Below, one piece after another: positions 23,202-36,339 of a stretch of DNA of 64,000 nucleotides. The stretch covers positions 186,001 through 250,000 of the forward strand of contig JALQBC010000030.1 of assembly GCA_023375675.1 (NCBI GenBank). Direction: 5' to 3'. Below the pieces are notes generated by a model. It did not search any database, had not been told where the DNA came from, and saw only the letters and a program-made list of their open reading frames with translations. The translations under genes were made by a program, and so were the position numbers. The DNA is from Cytospora piceicola (lineage: Eukaryota > Ascomycota > Sordariomycetes > Diaporthales > Cytosporaceae). Positions within the stretch are counted from its first letter, which is position 1; every line of letters begins with the position of its first letter.

Positions 23202-25652
23202 TTCTGTCACCGTCCCAGTGGCCGACCACGGTCGAGGTTGATGCTCGTTCGTTCCGTATGTCACGATGATGGGGCGGAGATGCAACTTGGATGTTCTCTT
23301 GTTCACTTTTTCTCTTCCGGTTCCTTTCCTCATTGTGTACTCATCACCTTCGCTTTGCAACACTCAGTGGACGGATCAGAACAAACTATAGACCAGCGGG
23401 TGTGACTCAGTGGATGGCGCAATTAGTGATGGACTACACCCAGTGAAGCACCGGGCCGAGGGGGGGGGGGGCCGGGCAACGAGTATCATGTTTTCTTAAC
23501 TTGGAGGACTTCACTATTTCCAGGCACCCGAAATCCCAACTCTCTTCTGTCTTCTTTCACTGTTTAATTTCGCAATCGTTTGTTTTCCCGTGTACCACCT
23601 GATTACAGGGAGAAGGTGAACTCTCGTTCTACTCTAGTACTTGCTAGTTAAGATACGTAGTAACCACTCTATGGAACCAGGGGCTAATTATCGTATGTTA
23701 CTGTAAGTCTCTAATAGTACCAGTCAAGATCACTGAACACATGCATAAATACTGTACTCTGAAAGTATTTATAACATGAGCGTAGAGTAAAGTCTTGACC
23801 TGATTCATTTGGCACATATGCATTGTTTACATATACGGAAGGAACTTTAACAGCCTTAACTATGCGATTCTCATAGGTCAAGCAAACTTCCTTGAGGCAC
23901 ACGAAGCTCACAGCGCGTGCGTACGGCATGTACCATATCCAACCCTACCTTAGGGTACTTACCCAGGGTGAGTATCTACAAGTAATCCATGGATCCTAAT
24001 GCTACAACCAACTTCAAATCTCTACCAAAAAATTAACATCTAAGAAAGGTGGGTATCAATTTCAAGTCACAGCGTTTGGTAATCAGTTGCCTTCCTGACC
24101 CTGCCGTTTCCATATCTGGTGTTAAATCAAACTAAACCCCGAACAAGGTTCTAGATGTATCCACAAACATAGCCTGACACCCAGCCTCCTTCAACAAAAC
24201 ATCAGAGGTTCACACAACGGGCAATTCCAATACTCTTACAGAGCGCAATACCGCTCTTTGTGATTGGCAGAAGCCAACTCAAGTACAAGGAGTTGACGAT
24301 AGCTTCAATCGAAAGATCAGGTTATGCCCATATTAACATCCTTCTATGTGGACTGCCACAGGCTGGGAGGCGTTGCCTGACCTCTTGCCCCCTGAGGCCT
24401 TTGAACAGGGCCGCATCATGTCAGACATGGCTCTCTGGCGCGCACCAAGCATTGAAGCACGGCAAGAGTACAAACCAGCTCGGCACTTCAGCCTGGACAG
24501 AACGAGGAACTATATCTGACCTGGCCATGTTTCGGTAATACTGCGAGAAGCTTCCGTCGGCATGTTTCGTCATATACTCAGGGTCTGGGCGGCTGTCATA
24601 ACGTCGGGCCGCAGGAAGCTTGGTTCACCGTCTGGTATCCGAGGTCTAGTGCTTTTTGTGATTCAGAATTCGCCTATCAATATGATATCCTGGGATTGCA
24701 GACGAGGCCAAATGGTGATATACACCACAGACTCAGATCATCAGCAGAACGAAAAGCTCTGAGGAGATGTGTACTATGCGCCAACGACCCATACGGAAGC
24801 AATTTGATGGCGTACAGACCAGACCATACTGTGGACGACAGGGACGGTCCCCTCTTTCACGGCTCATTCGCAGTATTGAACCCAGCCCCCACGGTTCGAC
24901 ATGGCGCTGGTACCCTACCCAGTACTAGTCATCACCACTACATCCTTTTCAGGTGGCAGAGGTCTGTCGTGGTGGGCATTACAGTTTTAAGGCCTCAAGG
25001 GCCTTGGGACGGTACATCTTTCCAACTCGTGGACTTTGGGACTCATCACAGCCCAAGCAGTCCATGTCCGGCTCGAGCTCTACAAAGCTCGAACAGCTGT
25101 TCTCGATACAAGTCCCAGACTCTGATAAACAAGTCAGCTGATATGGACTGGGTGATATGAAACATCTGTGGGTTGGATGGTTTCACCACGCATCAAGTCG
25201 CCAATATCTCTCGAGTTCGTCTTCGAGGCCTCGAACAGGATCTCACTTGGTTTGGTACTCATTAATAGGATATACGAGTGCTAAGAACAAGTCATTCCGG
25301 ATCTGCCGTCACGAGAAACAAAATTGACCTAAAACGGGCCCTGCTATCATGACTGACCAGGACTCAGAACTATTGAATAGCAAACAATGGGATGAACGGT
25401 TTGATCCATGGACGAGTGTGTCGTCGGGAACCTCAAGAAGGAGAATCGAGTCAGAGGCATCACAGGAGTCAGGACCATATTTATACTGCGGTGCGAGTCT
25501 CAGTCACGCACAGTTTTCGATTCTTCCAGCCTCGAGACCCTACCATTCATAGCCACACGTCCATGGAATCCATCTCTTAAGTGATTGACGAACACTGGTG
25601 ACGGTTACCAAGAGTCTGCGTCCTTGAATACAAAAGCCAGCCTGACTCCGAG
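23202..25652. other. Long stretch without a supported gene
   Basis: About 2.45 kb. It holds a run of about twelve G near 23,461 and TACCTTAGGGTA near 23,946. Short ORFs occur at 24,260-24,538, 24,696-25,160 and 25,349-25,552 with no recognisable domain. The last (starting MTDQDSELLNSKQWDERFDP) could be a 5' exon of the Tyr-rich gene just downstream, but I could not find a convincing donor. Confidence 0.4.
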
Positions 25653-26760
25653 TTTCAACGTTGTTTCTTCCTTTCCATCATCACCAACATCTCCCGACTT
25701 ATCAATGGCTGTGGGCTTCCTGGGACGCGGATTCCATCACGCGGAGTGGTCACTACGAGTTTCGCTGGGAATTTTCCGGTGAGTGCACTTGGGTTCTGAG
25801 TCAAGTACAGTCGGTGACCATTGTGGATTCCATGTGTGCTTACATCGATACGAACATTGAAGGAATGCTGATCACCTCACCTTGGTAGGTTCTGGAGAAC
25901 GTTTGACCAACAAGCTGGTAACTTGGGCCATTCACATTAGCCGGCGCAAGATATCTCAGTGCCTCATGAGACCGAGCTGATGTCCTCCTCGGGCAGTAGA
26001 AGTTATACATCAGATCAGTCACAACAACCCATCTATCTGCCCTATCCAGCTGTCAAGCTGATCATAGGACATCACTTCTCTGTCTGTGACGACCCCTATT
26101 ACCGGTATTGGGCTTGGTTCATCGTCGCCGCTTTCTATGACCAAGACGATCACAAGCTTTGGCAGACTGAGATCTTCCTTGGACAATTCTCCTGGCTGAA
26201 CGAAAACGGTTGGAGTCCTCAGCACGGTTACGACCTTGGTCCTCCTCCACCACGGGTTTCTGTGACTGGTAAGCATTCAATATCGGATTTCATTCAACTT
26301 GACTACGCGGAACATGGTGACTGTTCACACGAAACAGTCACAAAACCACTCGCTATATCATATATATCATACTGTCTTTACCAGATATGAGAGTCTTGTT
26401 TTGTCCCAGACAACAACTGACAACCTGCAACCTGTCATAGACGTACGTTCTAATCATCGCCGTTGGGAGCCTCTTCAGTCCCTCAGTTCCCAGGAGCAAC
26501 ATCGCAACTACAGACAAGTCATTTCATACCGATCCGTCGAAGGGTATCCTCCTTCGTTCCCAGAGCGATCGGCTTTCACTCCGTCTGTTCCATCTCCTTA
26601 CCAGGGATATCCCCAACCGCCCACGCGAGGTCAATCTACAGGTTCGTGGCATCAGCAGTATTCTTCGCCTGCGGATCTTGTCCCGTCATCCGTGGCTGGA
26701 CAATACAGTTATCCTGATCCATACTACTATCACCAGCCAACACATCCTTGGTATTGGTAG
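25653..26760 (+). CDS. Tyr/Pro/Gln-rich hypothetical protein, 5' end unresolved
   Basis: Three exons join in frame: ~25653-25778 (YQWLWASWDAD, then HYEFRWEFS), 25960-26268 and 26441-26760. Introns are 181 and 172 bp, longer than others here but with GTGAGT/GTAAGC donors and CAG/TAG acceptors. The middle exon encodes YLPYPAVKLIIGHHFSV, then DPYYRYWAWFIVAAFYDQDD. The last exon is Tyr/Pro/Ser/Gln-rich (PPSFPERSAFTPSVPSPYQG, ending in HQPTHPWYW). Aromatic-rich strands YQWLWASWDAD and YRYWAWFIVAAFYDQDD are alike, hinting at an internal duplication. The first exon lacks an in-frame ATG before an upstream stop at 25643-25645, so an upstream exon is missing from this model. No family recognised. Confidence 0.4.
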
Positions 26761-26873
26761 TAGGACGCTAGTTTCAGGTATGTTCAATTTATATGTTCTT
26801 CTTCGACCCTCGCCTGACATATCGCACTTATTGACATGATTCCGTATTAGACCTCCACTTCAATTCTTGAAAG

Positions 26874-27578
26874 ATGGCTTTTTACGGAAGCGGTCGCAAC
26901 CCAGCCTTCGGCCGGGACACCGGTCCTCCACCACCAGGAGCCCGTGGATCCCACGGAGTCGCCCCCGGCTATGGATACCCTCAGCAGTTCGGCTACCAGC
27001 CTTTCCCAGCCTACTACCCCCAGCAGCAGTACTACGGCGGCGCCTATGGCCGCGCCTTCGCAGCGCCCGGCCAGGCCCCCTACATGGCCAGGAATGCCCA
27101 GGCCACGCAGTTCGCGGCCATGAGCCAGGGCCAGGGCCTCTCGGGCAACCCCGTCATCAACCCGTCCATGCCCGCCGCGAACCTGACCAACTCGACCGGC
27201 GGCGTGGGCTGCGAGCCCGGGTACAACTACTTCTTCCCCTCGGAGCACACCAAGATCCACGTCCTGAGGACGGGCGACACCCCGCCCTGGAGCCTCCCCC
27301 CCAGCTACTCGGCGTCCTTCGCGGCCGTGCACGTCCCCGTCAACACGACCATCGGCGACCTGCTCAAGGGCTTCGGCGCGACGAACCCGGATCCCCGGAA
27401 GAACAGGGTGATCGAGCTCCACCAGGGCGGGGATGGCAAGTGGTACAAGGGTATGGCGTTCAAGGGGGATAATGAGAAGGACATGGCCAAGGAGGTCAGG
27501 AGCGTCGGGTGGGACAAGACGAGGAATGGACTGCCCGGTGGGAAGCCGGTAGTGTATGTGTATGTTACCAAGGGTTGA
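26874..27578 (+). CDS. Conserved-looking fungal protein, Tyr/Gln/Pro-rich N-terminus
   Basis: A single exon of 234 residues. Residues 1-100 are low complexity (Pro, Gly, Tyr, Gln; for example YPQQQYYGGAYGRAFAAPGQ). Residues ~108-234 form a folded domain: GCEPGYNYFFPSEHTKIHVL, then PPSYSASFAAVHVPVNTTIG, DLLKGFGATNP, GDGKWYKGMAFKGD and PVVYVYVTKG. Strong G/C at third positions supports coding. It lies 113 bp after the other Tyr/Pro-rich gene in the same direction, so an incorrectly split single gene is possible, but the sequence between contains a stop and a pyrimidine-rich promoter-like stretch. I do not recognise a named family. The layout (disordered prion-like N-tail plus compact C-domain) suits an RNA- or assembly-associated protein, but that is only a guess. 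Confidence 0.75.
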   Translation: MAFYGSGRNPAFGRDTGPPPPGARGSHGVAPGYGYPQQFGYQPFPAYYPQQQYYGGAYGRAFAAPGQAPYMARNAQATQFAAMSQGQGLSGNPVINPSMPAANLTNSTGGVGCEPGYNYFFPSEHTKIHVLRTGDTPPWSLPPSYSASFAAVHVPVNTTIGDLLKGFGATNPDPRKNRVIELHQGGDGKWYKGMAFKGDNEKDMAKEVRSVGWDKTRNGLPGGKPVVYVYVTKG

Positions 27579-28464
27579 TACCTCCCAGTTACTCAGTCAT
27601 CGTTCTTTTCTTGGGACTGGATCAGCAGGGGTCACATACATCGAGGTGTCTGGCATGGTTAAGGGCTACAGTTCTGGTATCTGCGTTGCTTTCTCGCTAG
27701 TTGTTGGCCCCAATGGGCGGAGGCGAGCATGAACGGTCTCAGTATCGCTTTCTAACAGACCATTTCCTTACCGAATTTGAATTGGACGCCTGATGGGTGC
27801 ATGGTCTCCACCAATGAGCCGTCAGATCCAATTTGTACGTTCCGTTTTTACATCGATTGAGATTCCAAGATGGTATGGCCTTTGGTGATATTAGACCGCA
27901 GAACTTATAGTCACACCCTCCGCCCCCCCTCCCCCCACAACACAAATCCGGACCGGGAGGGGGGGGGGCAGTTCTCAAGAGGGAGATACTTCCGATGTTG
28001 CTCTCTGGGTGGACTTCCCGCAGTTTTGGAGTTTTGTTACACGAAAAGGAGATATGTGAGGCTTCTGCGGCCGAAAGACTTGCTCAAAGGTTCTCAAAAG
28101 CAAAGCAAGATGATAGAGGTGGAACAGACAAGGCCCGGTTTACTTGAAATAAGGGAACCTCATGGAGGTTGACTGGGTATAAGTACCACATGCAACCAAT
28201 ACAGACTGGTTTCCTTCTCCCTGTAGCTGGTCAGACCTCTTAGATGTAAAAAAAAAAACAAAAAAACCCCAGTCTCTGTTAGACGGCTTTTCTCTCGATT
28301 CACCTCCGGCCGGGCGAAGAGGGGGGCATAACAATATATTCCAGGCAGAAACGACGTCAATTATCCCATCTCGCTCTAGATACCCTCAGACGTCCCTGAC
28401 CACGACTGAGAGAAGTTCAATCTTCACCTTCGGAGCTCTTAGGCCGTCCGGAGCGTAAACCAAA
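27579..28464. other. Intergenic, left flank of retrotransposon block
   Basis: 886 bp of normal base composition. It contains C/G runs near 27,925 and 27,959 and an A-tract at 28,248. Host sequence ends at the CCGTG target duplication 28,465-28,469. Confidence 0.5.
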
Positions 28465-28469
28465 CCGTG

Positions 28470-28580
28470 TGTGGTAGCAGGTATAGGGTCCCTATAAATA
28501 GCCGTTATCTAGAACCTAGCTAGCCTTACAAACTTAATAAAAACACATAAACTACCACTTATACCTAAACGGCTACTATA
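28470..28580 (+). repeat. TRIM-like element, left LTR
   Basis: 111 bp, TGTGGTAGCAGG...GGCTACTATA; the final CA has become TA. It aligns base for base with 29380-29490. Confidence 0.85.
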
Positions 28581-29070
28581 AGTAGTAGCTATAACTTTTA
28601 CTTTACGGAAAGAGTTCTTCTTAAAGAACATCTTCGTAGTAAGTGATCGTTTATCGAATCGAGAAGGTCGTTATTCACGCCCCGCTAAGAAGTTTAGCTA
28701 CTCGAGCGACTCGAGGTTTTTTACGTCCCGCTAAGAAATCGAACTCCGCTTATAAAAGCTTTCGACCTTTAATTAATTAATTAAGAAAGACTAATATATA
28801 AACTACTACTCGTACTTAAACGGCTACTATAAGTAGTAGCTATAACTTTTACTTTATAAAGAGAGTTCCTCTTAAGGAACATCTTCGTAGTAAATAATCG
28901 TTTATCGAATCGAGAAAGTCGCTATTTACGCCCCGCTAAAAAGTCTAGCTATTCGAACGACTCGAAGTTCTTTACGCCCTGTTAAGAAATCGAACTCCGC
29001 TTATAAAAGCTTTCGACCTTTAATTAATTAATTAAGAAAGACTATTAACAATAAGTCGCTATTTACGCCT
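28570..29070 (+). repeat. 251-bp tandem duplication inside the TRIM-like element
   Basis: Sequence beginning with the last bases of the LTR (CGGCTACTATAAG...), the primer-binding site and the start of the internal region recurs with a 251-bp offset (28570 and 28821). Each copy ends in CCTTTAATTAATTAATTAAG. A partial LTR end therefore sits inside the first internal region. Confidence 0.75.
28583..28595 (+). other. Primer-binding site of the TRIM-like element
   Basis: TAGTAGCTATAAC starts 2 nt after the LTR. It equals a 12-nt complement of the fungal initiator tRNA-Met 3' end (as I recall it, TGGTAGCTGCGG) after only G-to-A and C-to-T changes. The same site follows the middle LTR at 29493-29505. 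Confidence 0.6.
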
Positions 29071-29379
29071 TTTAAAAAAGTTTAATAACTTAAACTAATA
29101 AGATACCGTTTACGCCTTATTAAAAAGCTCGATAGTTTAAAATTAAAAAAAAACGCCTTTACTAGTTTAGTTTTAAACCTTAATAAATATTTAGTCGATC
29201 CGACTATCTTTTTTAATATAATACTCTTTTAGTTAATTTACTAATCTATAAGTATAAAGCTTACCGGAGGAGGAAATAAATAGAATAACGAAGGAAAGCT
29301 TAAGTATAGACTTTAACGAAGGAAAGCTTAGGTATAAACTTTAATAAGGACGTTAACTTTCTCTCTATTATCCGGTACT

Positions 29380-29490
29380 TATAATAGCAGGTATAAGGTC
29401 CTTATAAATAGCCGTTATTTAGAACTTAGCTAGCCTTATAAACTTAATAAAAATATATAAACTATTACTTATACTTAAACAGCTACTATA
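29380..29490 (+). repeat. TRIM-like element, middle LTR
   Basis: 111 bp starting TATAATAGCAGG. It differs from the left LTR almost only by G-to-A and C-to-T transitions, i.e. RIP. Confidence 0.85.
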
Positions 29491-29976
29491 AGTAGTAGCT
29501 ATAACTTTTACTTTATAAAGAGAGTTCTTTTTAAAGAATATTTTCGTAATAAATAATCGTTTATTAAATCGAGAAGATTACTATTTACGTCTTATTAAAA
29601 AGTCTAACTACTTAAACGACTTAAGGTTCTTTATACTCTGTTAAGAAATTAAACTCCGCTTATAAAAGCTTTCAACCTTTAATTAATTAATTAAGAAAGA
29701 CTATTAACGATAAGTCGCTATTTACGCCCTTTAAAGAAGCTTAATAACTTAAATTAACGAGTTGCTGTTTACGCCCCTTAAAGAAGCTTAACAACTTAAA
29801 TCAACGAGTCGCCGTTTACGCCCCTTAAGGAAGTCCGATAACTTAAACTAATAAGATACCGTTTACACTTCGTTAAAAAGCTCGGTAGCTTAAGATTAAG
29901 AAGGGACGCCTTCGCTAGCTTAGTTTTAAACTTCGATAAACGCTTAGTCGATCCGACTATCTTCCTTAATATAATA

Positions 29977-30215
29977 TATTACACACCTACCGGTAAGTTC
30001 ATAGCGAACCTACCTATAAACACACTTATAAATTCACCGTATATTTACCGGTAATTCGGACAGTCGAATATATAGTAATTATATAGTAAACTTAAGGTAA
30101 GTTTATAGTAGGTTCGTAAGTTTGTATATAGTTTATAAAAGTACTCGGTTATATAGAGAGAAAAGAAAGAAAATCTATCTTTATTATATACTATTATACT
30201 ATACCGTTGTTATTA
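29977..30215 (+). repeat. Gypsy left LTR
   Basis: 239 bp, TATTACACACCTACCGG... to ...GTTGTTATTA. Canonical TG...CA termini appear as TA...TA, as expected from RIP. Confidence 0.88.
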
Positions 30216-30217
30216 AA

Positions 30218-30230
30218 TAGTAGTTATAAC
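30218..30230 (+). other. Gypsy primer-binding site
   Basis: TAGTAGTTATAAC, 2 nt after the LTR. It is identical in place, and nearly so in sequence, to the primer-binding site of the TRIM-like element, and compatible with an initiator tRNA-Met primer after RIP. Confidence 0.6.
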
Positions 30231-33200
30231 TTAAATACGCTCTATTATATATCGCTTAGCCTTTTAATATTACGAATTAGGTTTATCGGACTATATTACG
30301 ATAGTTATCGAGTTATTATTACTATAGTAGCTAATAAGCAATTAACTTTAATCTCCGGATCTTAAAAGATCGAAAAGTATAAAAACGTTATTTTATTTAC
30401 TTAGCCGGTATTATTATCTGTTTATTATAACTTACCGGTTATTTACCGTAAGAATTCTATATTATAGCTATATTAGGTTTAAATAATATATTTAACGTAT
30501 ATTTTTTAAATATATTCTTAATAATACTCCGAAACTATACGGTTATTAAAGATATTTAGCTTTTATATTATATTAAAATAGCTATTACCGAATACCTTAC
30601 CCGATACCGACTTTACCTTATAAACTATAATTTTACCTTTTTAAAGTACTTAACTAACTATATTAACTAATAGCAGCTTTATACCTTTTACTTTAAATAT
30701 TACTATAATAATTAAAATAAAAACAACTAACTTCGCTATATTTAAAAACGCTTTATAGAATATATTTATAAGGTATACTACTTTAATTATTAACTATAAA
30801 AGCCCGATAACGCTTATTTCTTTATCGTTATATATAGCTAGTCCGGTAAAAATATTAAATTTTATTATAAATCCCGGTACTTTTATAACTTATAACGGTT
30901 AAACTATACTTATAACCTTAAAGAACGTAAACCGATTTATTAGTTTTTATAGAAACTTAAGTTCGAAAGCCTGTTTTATAAAAAATAAAGGCTACTTTTT
31001 AAAGTAATACTCGGTTTAAGCTAAATAAAGTATAAACGAAAGGTAATTATCTATAACGTTTTAAAAACTCCGTTTTTATTAAAATACTAACTTTTTACTT
31101 ATACTTTAGTCGAACTAGTAGTTTATATAGTAAAAAAACCCGAAGAGTTAAAAAGCCGAGAAATAATAGTCGAAACGGATAGAAAAGATAAAAAGACTAC
31201 TTAAAACCTCGAATAATAATTAAAAACAATAGAAAGTATATAGCGTAGTAATTTAAAAGTTCTACCTTTATTTAAATTAATAACCGAAACTATCTGCTTA
31301 TACGTTATATCGTTTTTAATTATTTTTATAATACTACTATAAAAAAAAAACTTAGTTTTATAAGCTATTTAAACTAATATACTTAACCGACCGGAAATTA
31401 CTTTAGTATAAGTAAACCTACTAGGTAGTTTTAAAAAGAAACGTTATATTAACGTTATAATCTCTATATTAAAAAATACCGAGGCGTTCCGATTATATAA
31501 ATAAAAGATAAGTCTATAAATACTATCGTTTTATATATTACTAAGTAATCCTTTTAATTTCTACCGTATTATTTATAAACCGGTAGCTTACTTTAAGAAT
31601 TCTTATTAATATAGTTATACTGTTTAAAGAAATAATATATAACTTATTAAAAACTATATATATTATATAACCGGTAACGGTAAAAACCTTAACGATAACT
31701 TAAATAACAGCTTAAATAATAATAACTTTATCTATAATTATAACTAAAGCAGAAGCTTATTTAATTATCGTTTTAACCGAAATAAAAGCCGAAATATATA
31801 TAACTATAAGCGTAAACTATCGATTAGTATTCTTTAACTACTTATAGATTTATTATTTACCTAAGAGTTTAAAGAAAATACTTTCGGAAGATTTAAACTA
31901 TATACTAGCTAAAATAACACCGAAAAGCTTATAAAAGTATCTTATATAGATAATAAAGTAACGGTATAAAAAGACCTGTTAACGTTTATTTAACGTTATC
32001 GTATATATATTACTAATATTAAAACTCGACGATAAACCTTATATTAAAATCTTTTTATTTATTTTACCGGATCTGCTTATTCGTAGTTTTAAAATATTTT
32101 ATTAAATAAAAAAAGATCTAACTTAACTATTTACTTCGATATATAGATAAAGTAAAAAAAGTATCTTATTACAGACTTTAGTATACCTTATAATATAGCC
32201 GACGGAATTCTAAATAGCCTTCGATATATACGATATAATACCCGAAATAATAAGAATATTCTAAACTTTACTTAATATATCCGTCGCTTTACCGTTTTAG
32301 CTAAGTAGCTGAACAGTTTTATCGTTCGAAATATATAAAACCGAATCGATAAACAGATAGTCGTCTGTTACTTTAATTACTTTAAGTATAACGTTAACTT
32401 TTAAAACTTCGAATATAAGCTTAAAGCTAAATAAAAGACTTAGTATATACTCGAAAAAGAAACTACGTCTGTTTATATAGAGCTACGATAGCCTATTATA
32501 GATAAACGTTAACCCGAGCTACTACGATATTAAGCTTAGCCTATTCGTTCCCGGCTATAAAAAGCCGGCTTTTAATAACCGGTCTTATCGTTTAACCGTT
32601 TTAACTTTTAACGGTTTAAACGAGCTCTACTTTAAGCTTAAACACTAAAATAGCCTTTATAGCTTAGTCTAGGTAATTATTAAAAATTATTACCTAAATA
32701 GTAAAGATAACTAATCGAAACGTAAAAGGCCGTTTAAAACTAATAGCAGGCTACTTATAACCTACTACTACCTAAATTAGCGCTATAACTGTTAACTAAT
32801 ACTATAAACTAAAGTCTTTTTAAACGACGTTACTTATAAGAGCGTTATAATTAGCTTAAAATCTTTTAACGTTTCGCTTATTAAGATAATAAAGGTAACG
32901 TAATAGTAAAAAACGTTTAACTTTTTAATATAAACGATAATACCTTTTAATATAATACTACCTACGAAGAAAAGCTAATATAAAACGGCTTTTATCCGGT
33001 TAACGAAGAAATAACGTTTATTATAATAAACGAACTACTAGACGATATTAGTAAACAGATAGGCTTAAAAAACAACTAACCTACCGATAAAAAAAAACCT
33101 TCGAATAACAGATACGTAATAGTCGAAAACGTTAATATATATAACTTTAATATAAAACTATCTGCTTTAAAACTATTAAACGACAGTATTTACTACGAAA

Positions 33201-34579
33201 GATATCCGTTTTATTTAAACGATCTTTATTATATCGATTATAGTTATATTTCTTTATTTAAACTACGTTTCTTTAAATACTATTATTATTATAGTAACGT
33301 TAAAACGTACTACGGTATAATAAGATAAGAAGGTTTTATTTTAAACTTTAATATACCGCTTTAAGTATCGTTATATAAAGGTTATAACTATATATACGCC
33401 TGTACCGAGGTATACAGTTCCTTAACCGGTTATACTTTTAATATCTGCTATAATACCGGGGCTTTTAGATATACGATCTTTTAAACGATATTAAACTTAA
33501 TACTTAATATTAAAGTAAACTAAAAAGCCCGAGCTAATCTTCGAAAGATAAGTAAAATAAGTACCTTTAGTTAAGCCGAGTTTAATATTTTTTACTAAGC
33601 TAGCTTAAATAGTTCGCTTATTATTTTATTAGTAAAAATAAAAATATAGGTATTTAAACGCTTAAACGTAAGACTATTAATAAGATAAGAATTTATAGTA
33701 TTATATTAAGTAGATATCTTTAACTTAGTAACTAACGTATTATTTAATTACTTTAATAATATATAAGTAAAGGTATCGGTTTTTACTAAAACCGCCTTAT
33801 ATACTTATAAAATAAAAGCCGCCTCTGCTACTATAATTTTACTATAATTAAGCCGTATCGTATTTATTATTAAACTACCTATAGGAAAACTAAATCCTTC
33901 TTATTTAAGTTAAAGTAAGAAGGTTAAATAAATACTTTAATTAGCTAAAACTCTTATAGTATAATAGCTATAAATTAATCGTCTTTTCCTTTAAAAATTA
34001 GTAAAAATATTTATTTAAATATACTCGAACCTGTTTTTAAAGAATATATAAAATATATAAAATAAAAAAGTACTATTTAAACCTTATTAAATTATAATTA
34101 ATTACCTTTTTATTATTCCGAGCTATTTATATAAGACGTAATCGTTAACTTATTTTTTAAGTTTAACCTTACTAGTATATTAAACGTTTTAAATAATATC
34201 GAATAACCTGCTAATACTAAAGAATTTATCCCGAATAAGCCGCCTTTAAATAAAACAGACGTAAGGATATATAAATATCTTCGTTTAAATAGAAAACTTA
34301 GTATTATTCGTATTAAAAACCTATTTAAAATAAAGTTATTAAATAACGTATATATATACCGGTATTCGCCTAAATTTATATCGGAAGTAGACCGTTTTAT
34401 ATACGAGTTCGTATACGTGTTTAAAAATATTTCGAATATTCGAGTATTTAAAGGTAAGTAAATACGAGTTCTTTTAGTCGAAGGCTAATAAAATCAGAAG
34501 ATATTATAGTAACTATACTACTTTAATAAGAAGGACTAGAAAATTATTAACGGTATAATAAACGGTTTTTATAAATAAG

Positions 34580-35920
34580 GTTATATCGAGTAAGTTATTT
34601 AGTTTATTTTATTCGGTTTACCTGTCTTTATAATATAAAAGATAGTAGAAGGTAAGCGTAAGAGATATATAGTTATAAACCTTTATACTTTTAATAAAGT
34701 AATTATTCCCGATATATATCCGTTACCTTTTTAGTTAAACGTTTTTTAGAATATTTATAGTAAGTTTTTTCTTATAGTTATCGATACGAGCTCGTTTTTC
34801 TATTAGTTTTAAGTATACTTATTATATTATAAACGGTTTACTTTAGTTAGTTACTATAGTTAAAAACAACTAAAAATTATATCTATAAGATTCTATAACT
34901 TATTAATATATATTTAACGGTATATAAACTATATACTCCGGCCGTTTAAGTATTTTATTATTACGTTTATCGATAATATTATCGTTTTTTTTAATACTGC
35001 CGAAAAGTATATAAAGTATTTAAAGTAGCTATTTATACTATTTATAGAATGTTATATATCCTTATTAGCTAAGAAATCCTTTATCGGATATCTTTTAATA
35101 AAATTACTTAAATTTAAGGTTAATAAACTAAATATATATAATATCTTAAACTAAATAAAAACTATTACTTAACTATAGTTTTTTACTACGTTATAATAAC
35201 TTAAAAAGTTTATTAGCTTTATAAGTTATTTTTGCTATTTTATATTATAGTATACTAAATATATTAATCTGTTATAAAGATAGAAGACTTAAATACTTAT
35301 TAAAGGATAAGAAAACAGGAAATTTCCGAAAGGTAACGTCCGGAAGAACTATACTTATCGGACCTTTTTTAAGCTTACCCGAAAAAAAATATATTCCTTT
35401 AATAATCTTAAGTCGGCTTTAATAAGTAAAAATACTTTATTTTATTAAAACCCGGATAAACTATTATTTATTTAGTTAAATACTTTAAAAGAAGTTAGAT
35501 TTTTAAATATTATCTTTTAACTAAACAATAATTTTAAATAAAACCGGAAGTTACCTATACTTCGTACTTAAATCTGTTTATTATAATATTTAAGTAAAAC
35601 TATTAACACGGCTAAATATAAATACTAGCTAACCGAACTCGAGGTTACCTATTTAGTATAGTTAGTTTATAAACTTTATACGGTTATTAATTTAAACTAT
35701 AAATAATCTGTATATATCTTTATAAACTATATTACTATTATCGGTATTATTAAACAGACGTCTTTCGATATAATAAATAAAACTAAAATAAATATAAAGC
35801 TTATTCTTACGTTAGAATACTTAAGCTAATATAATTTAAACGTTTATTATATTCCGGGGGTAACTAACGTATTAATAGATACTATTTCCTAGCTATTAAT
35901 AAGTTAATAGCTTATAAAGG
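34580..35920 (+). pseudogene. Gypsy reverse transcriptase and RNase H remnant
   Basis: Plus-strand reading with stops ignored shows the Gypsy reverse-transcriptase order: a VINLYTFNKVIIPDIYPLPF-like block (~34,670-34,730), an IDTSSFFY-like block (~34,783) and FIDNIIVFF at ~34,966, which is the catalytic YVDDI box with Asp-to-Asn changes. Further on is RNase H: the ELEVTYLV block at ~35,640 and ILTLEYLS..YNLNVYYIPGV with DTIS (~35,810-35,885), the conserved C-terminal stretch. The substitutions are those RIP produces (GAC to AAT and so on). Not functional. Confidence 0.8.
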
Positions 35921-36339
35921 ATAATAATATACTCGGTAAATTATAAGAAGATATCGTTTTATATAGTATATCTGAAATCTTTATCGACTAAACGTTTAAA
36001 GATCGTATCGTTATAAAATATTAAGAATACGTTAGTTAAACTAATATTATCTAATAACTATAGAGTAATTAGATAAAAGCGAACGTATTATTTAAGTTAA
36101 ATATAGATAAACTCTTATATTTTATAGAATTATTAAGTAAACGACGTTTTTATATCTTAATATAAATAGCTATAGATTTTATCGTTAAAGCTTATAACGT
36201 TAAGTATTATTTCGGTAAAGATAAAGTTTAATATAACCTTACCGACCGGTTTATAATTAAGAATTATTATCGAAAGGTTTTTAAATATATTAAGAATTAT
36301 CCGGTTTATACGGTAAATCGTAGTAAAAATTAATAGTTA

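Noticed and set aside
24696..25160. 154-codon ORF as a gene
   Set aside because: Low-complexity Ser/His/Arg-rich sequence, no partner exons or domain recognised.
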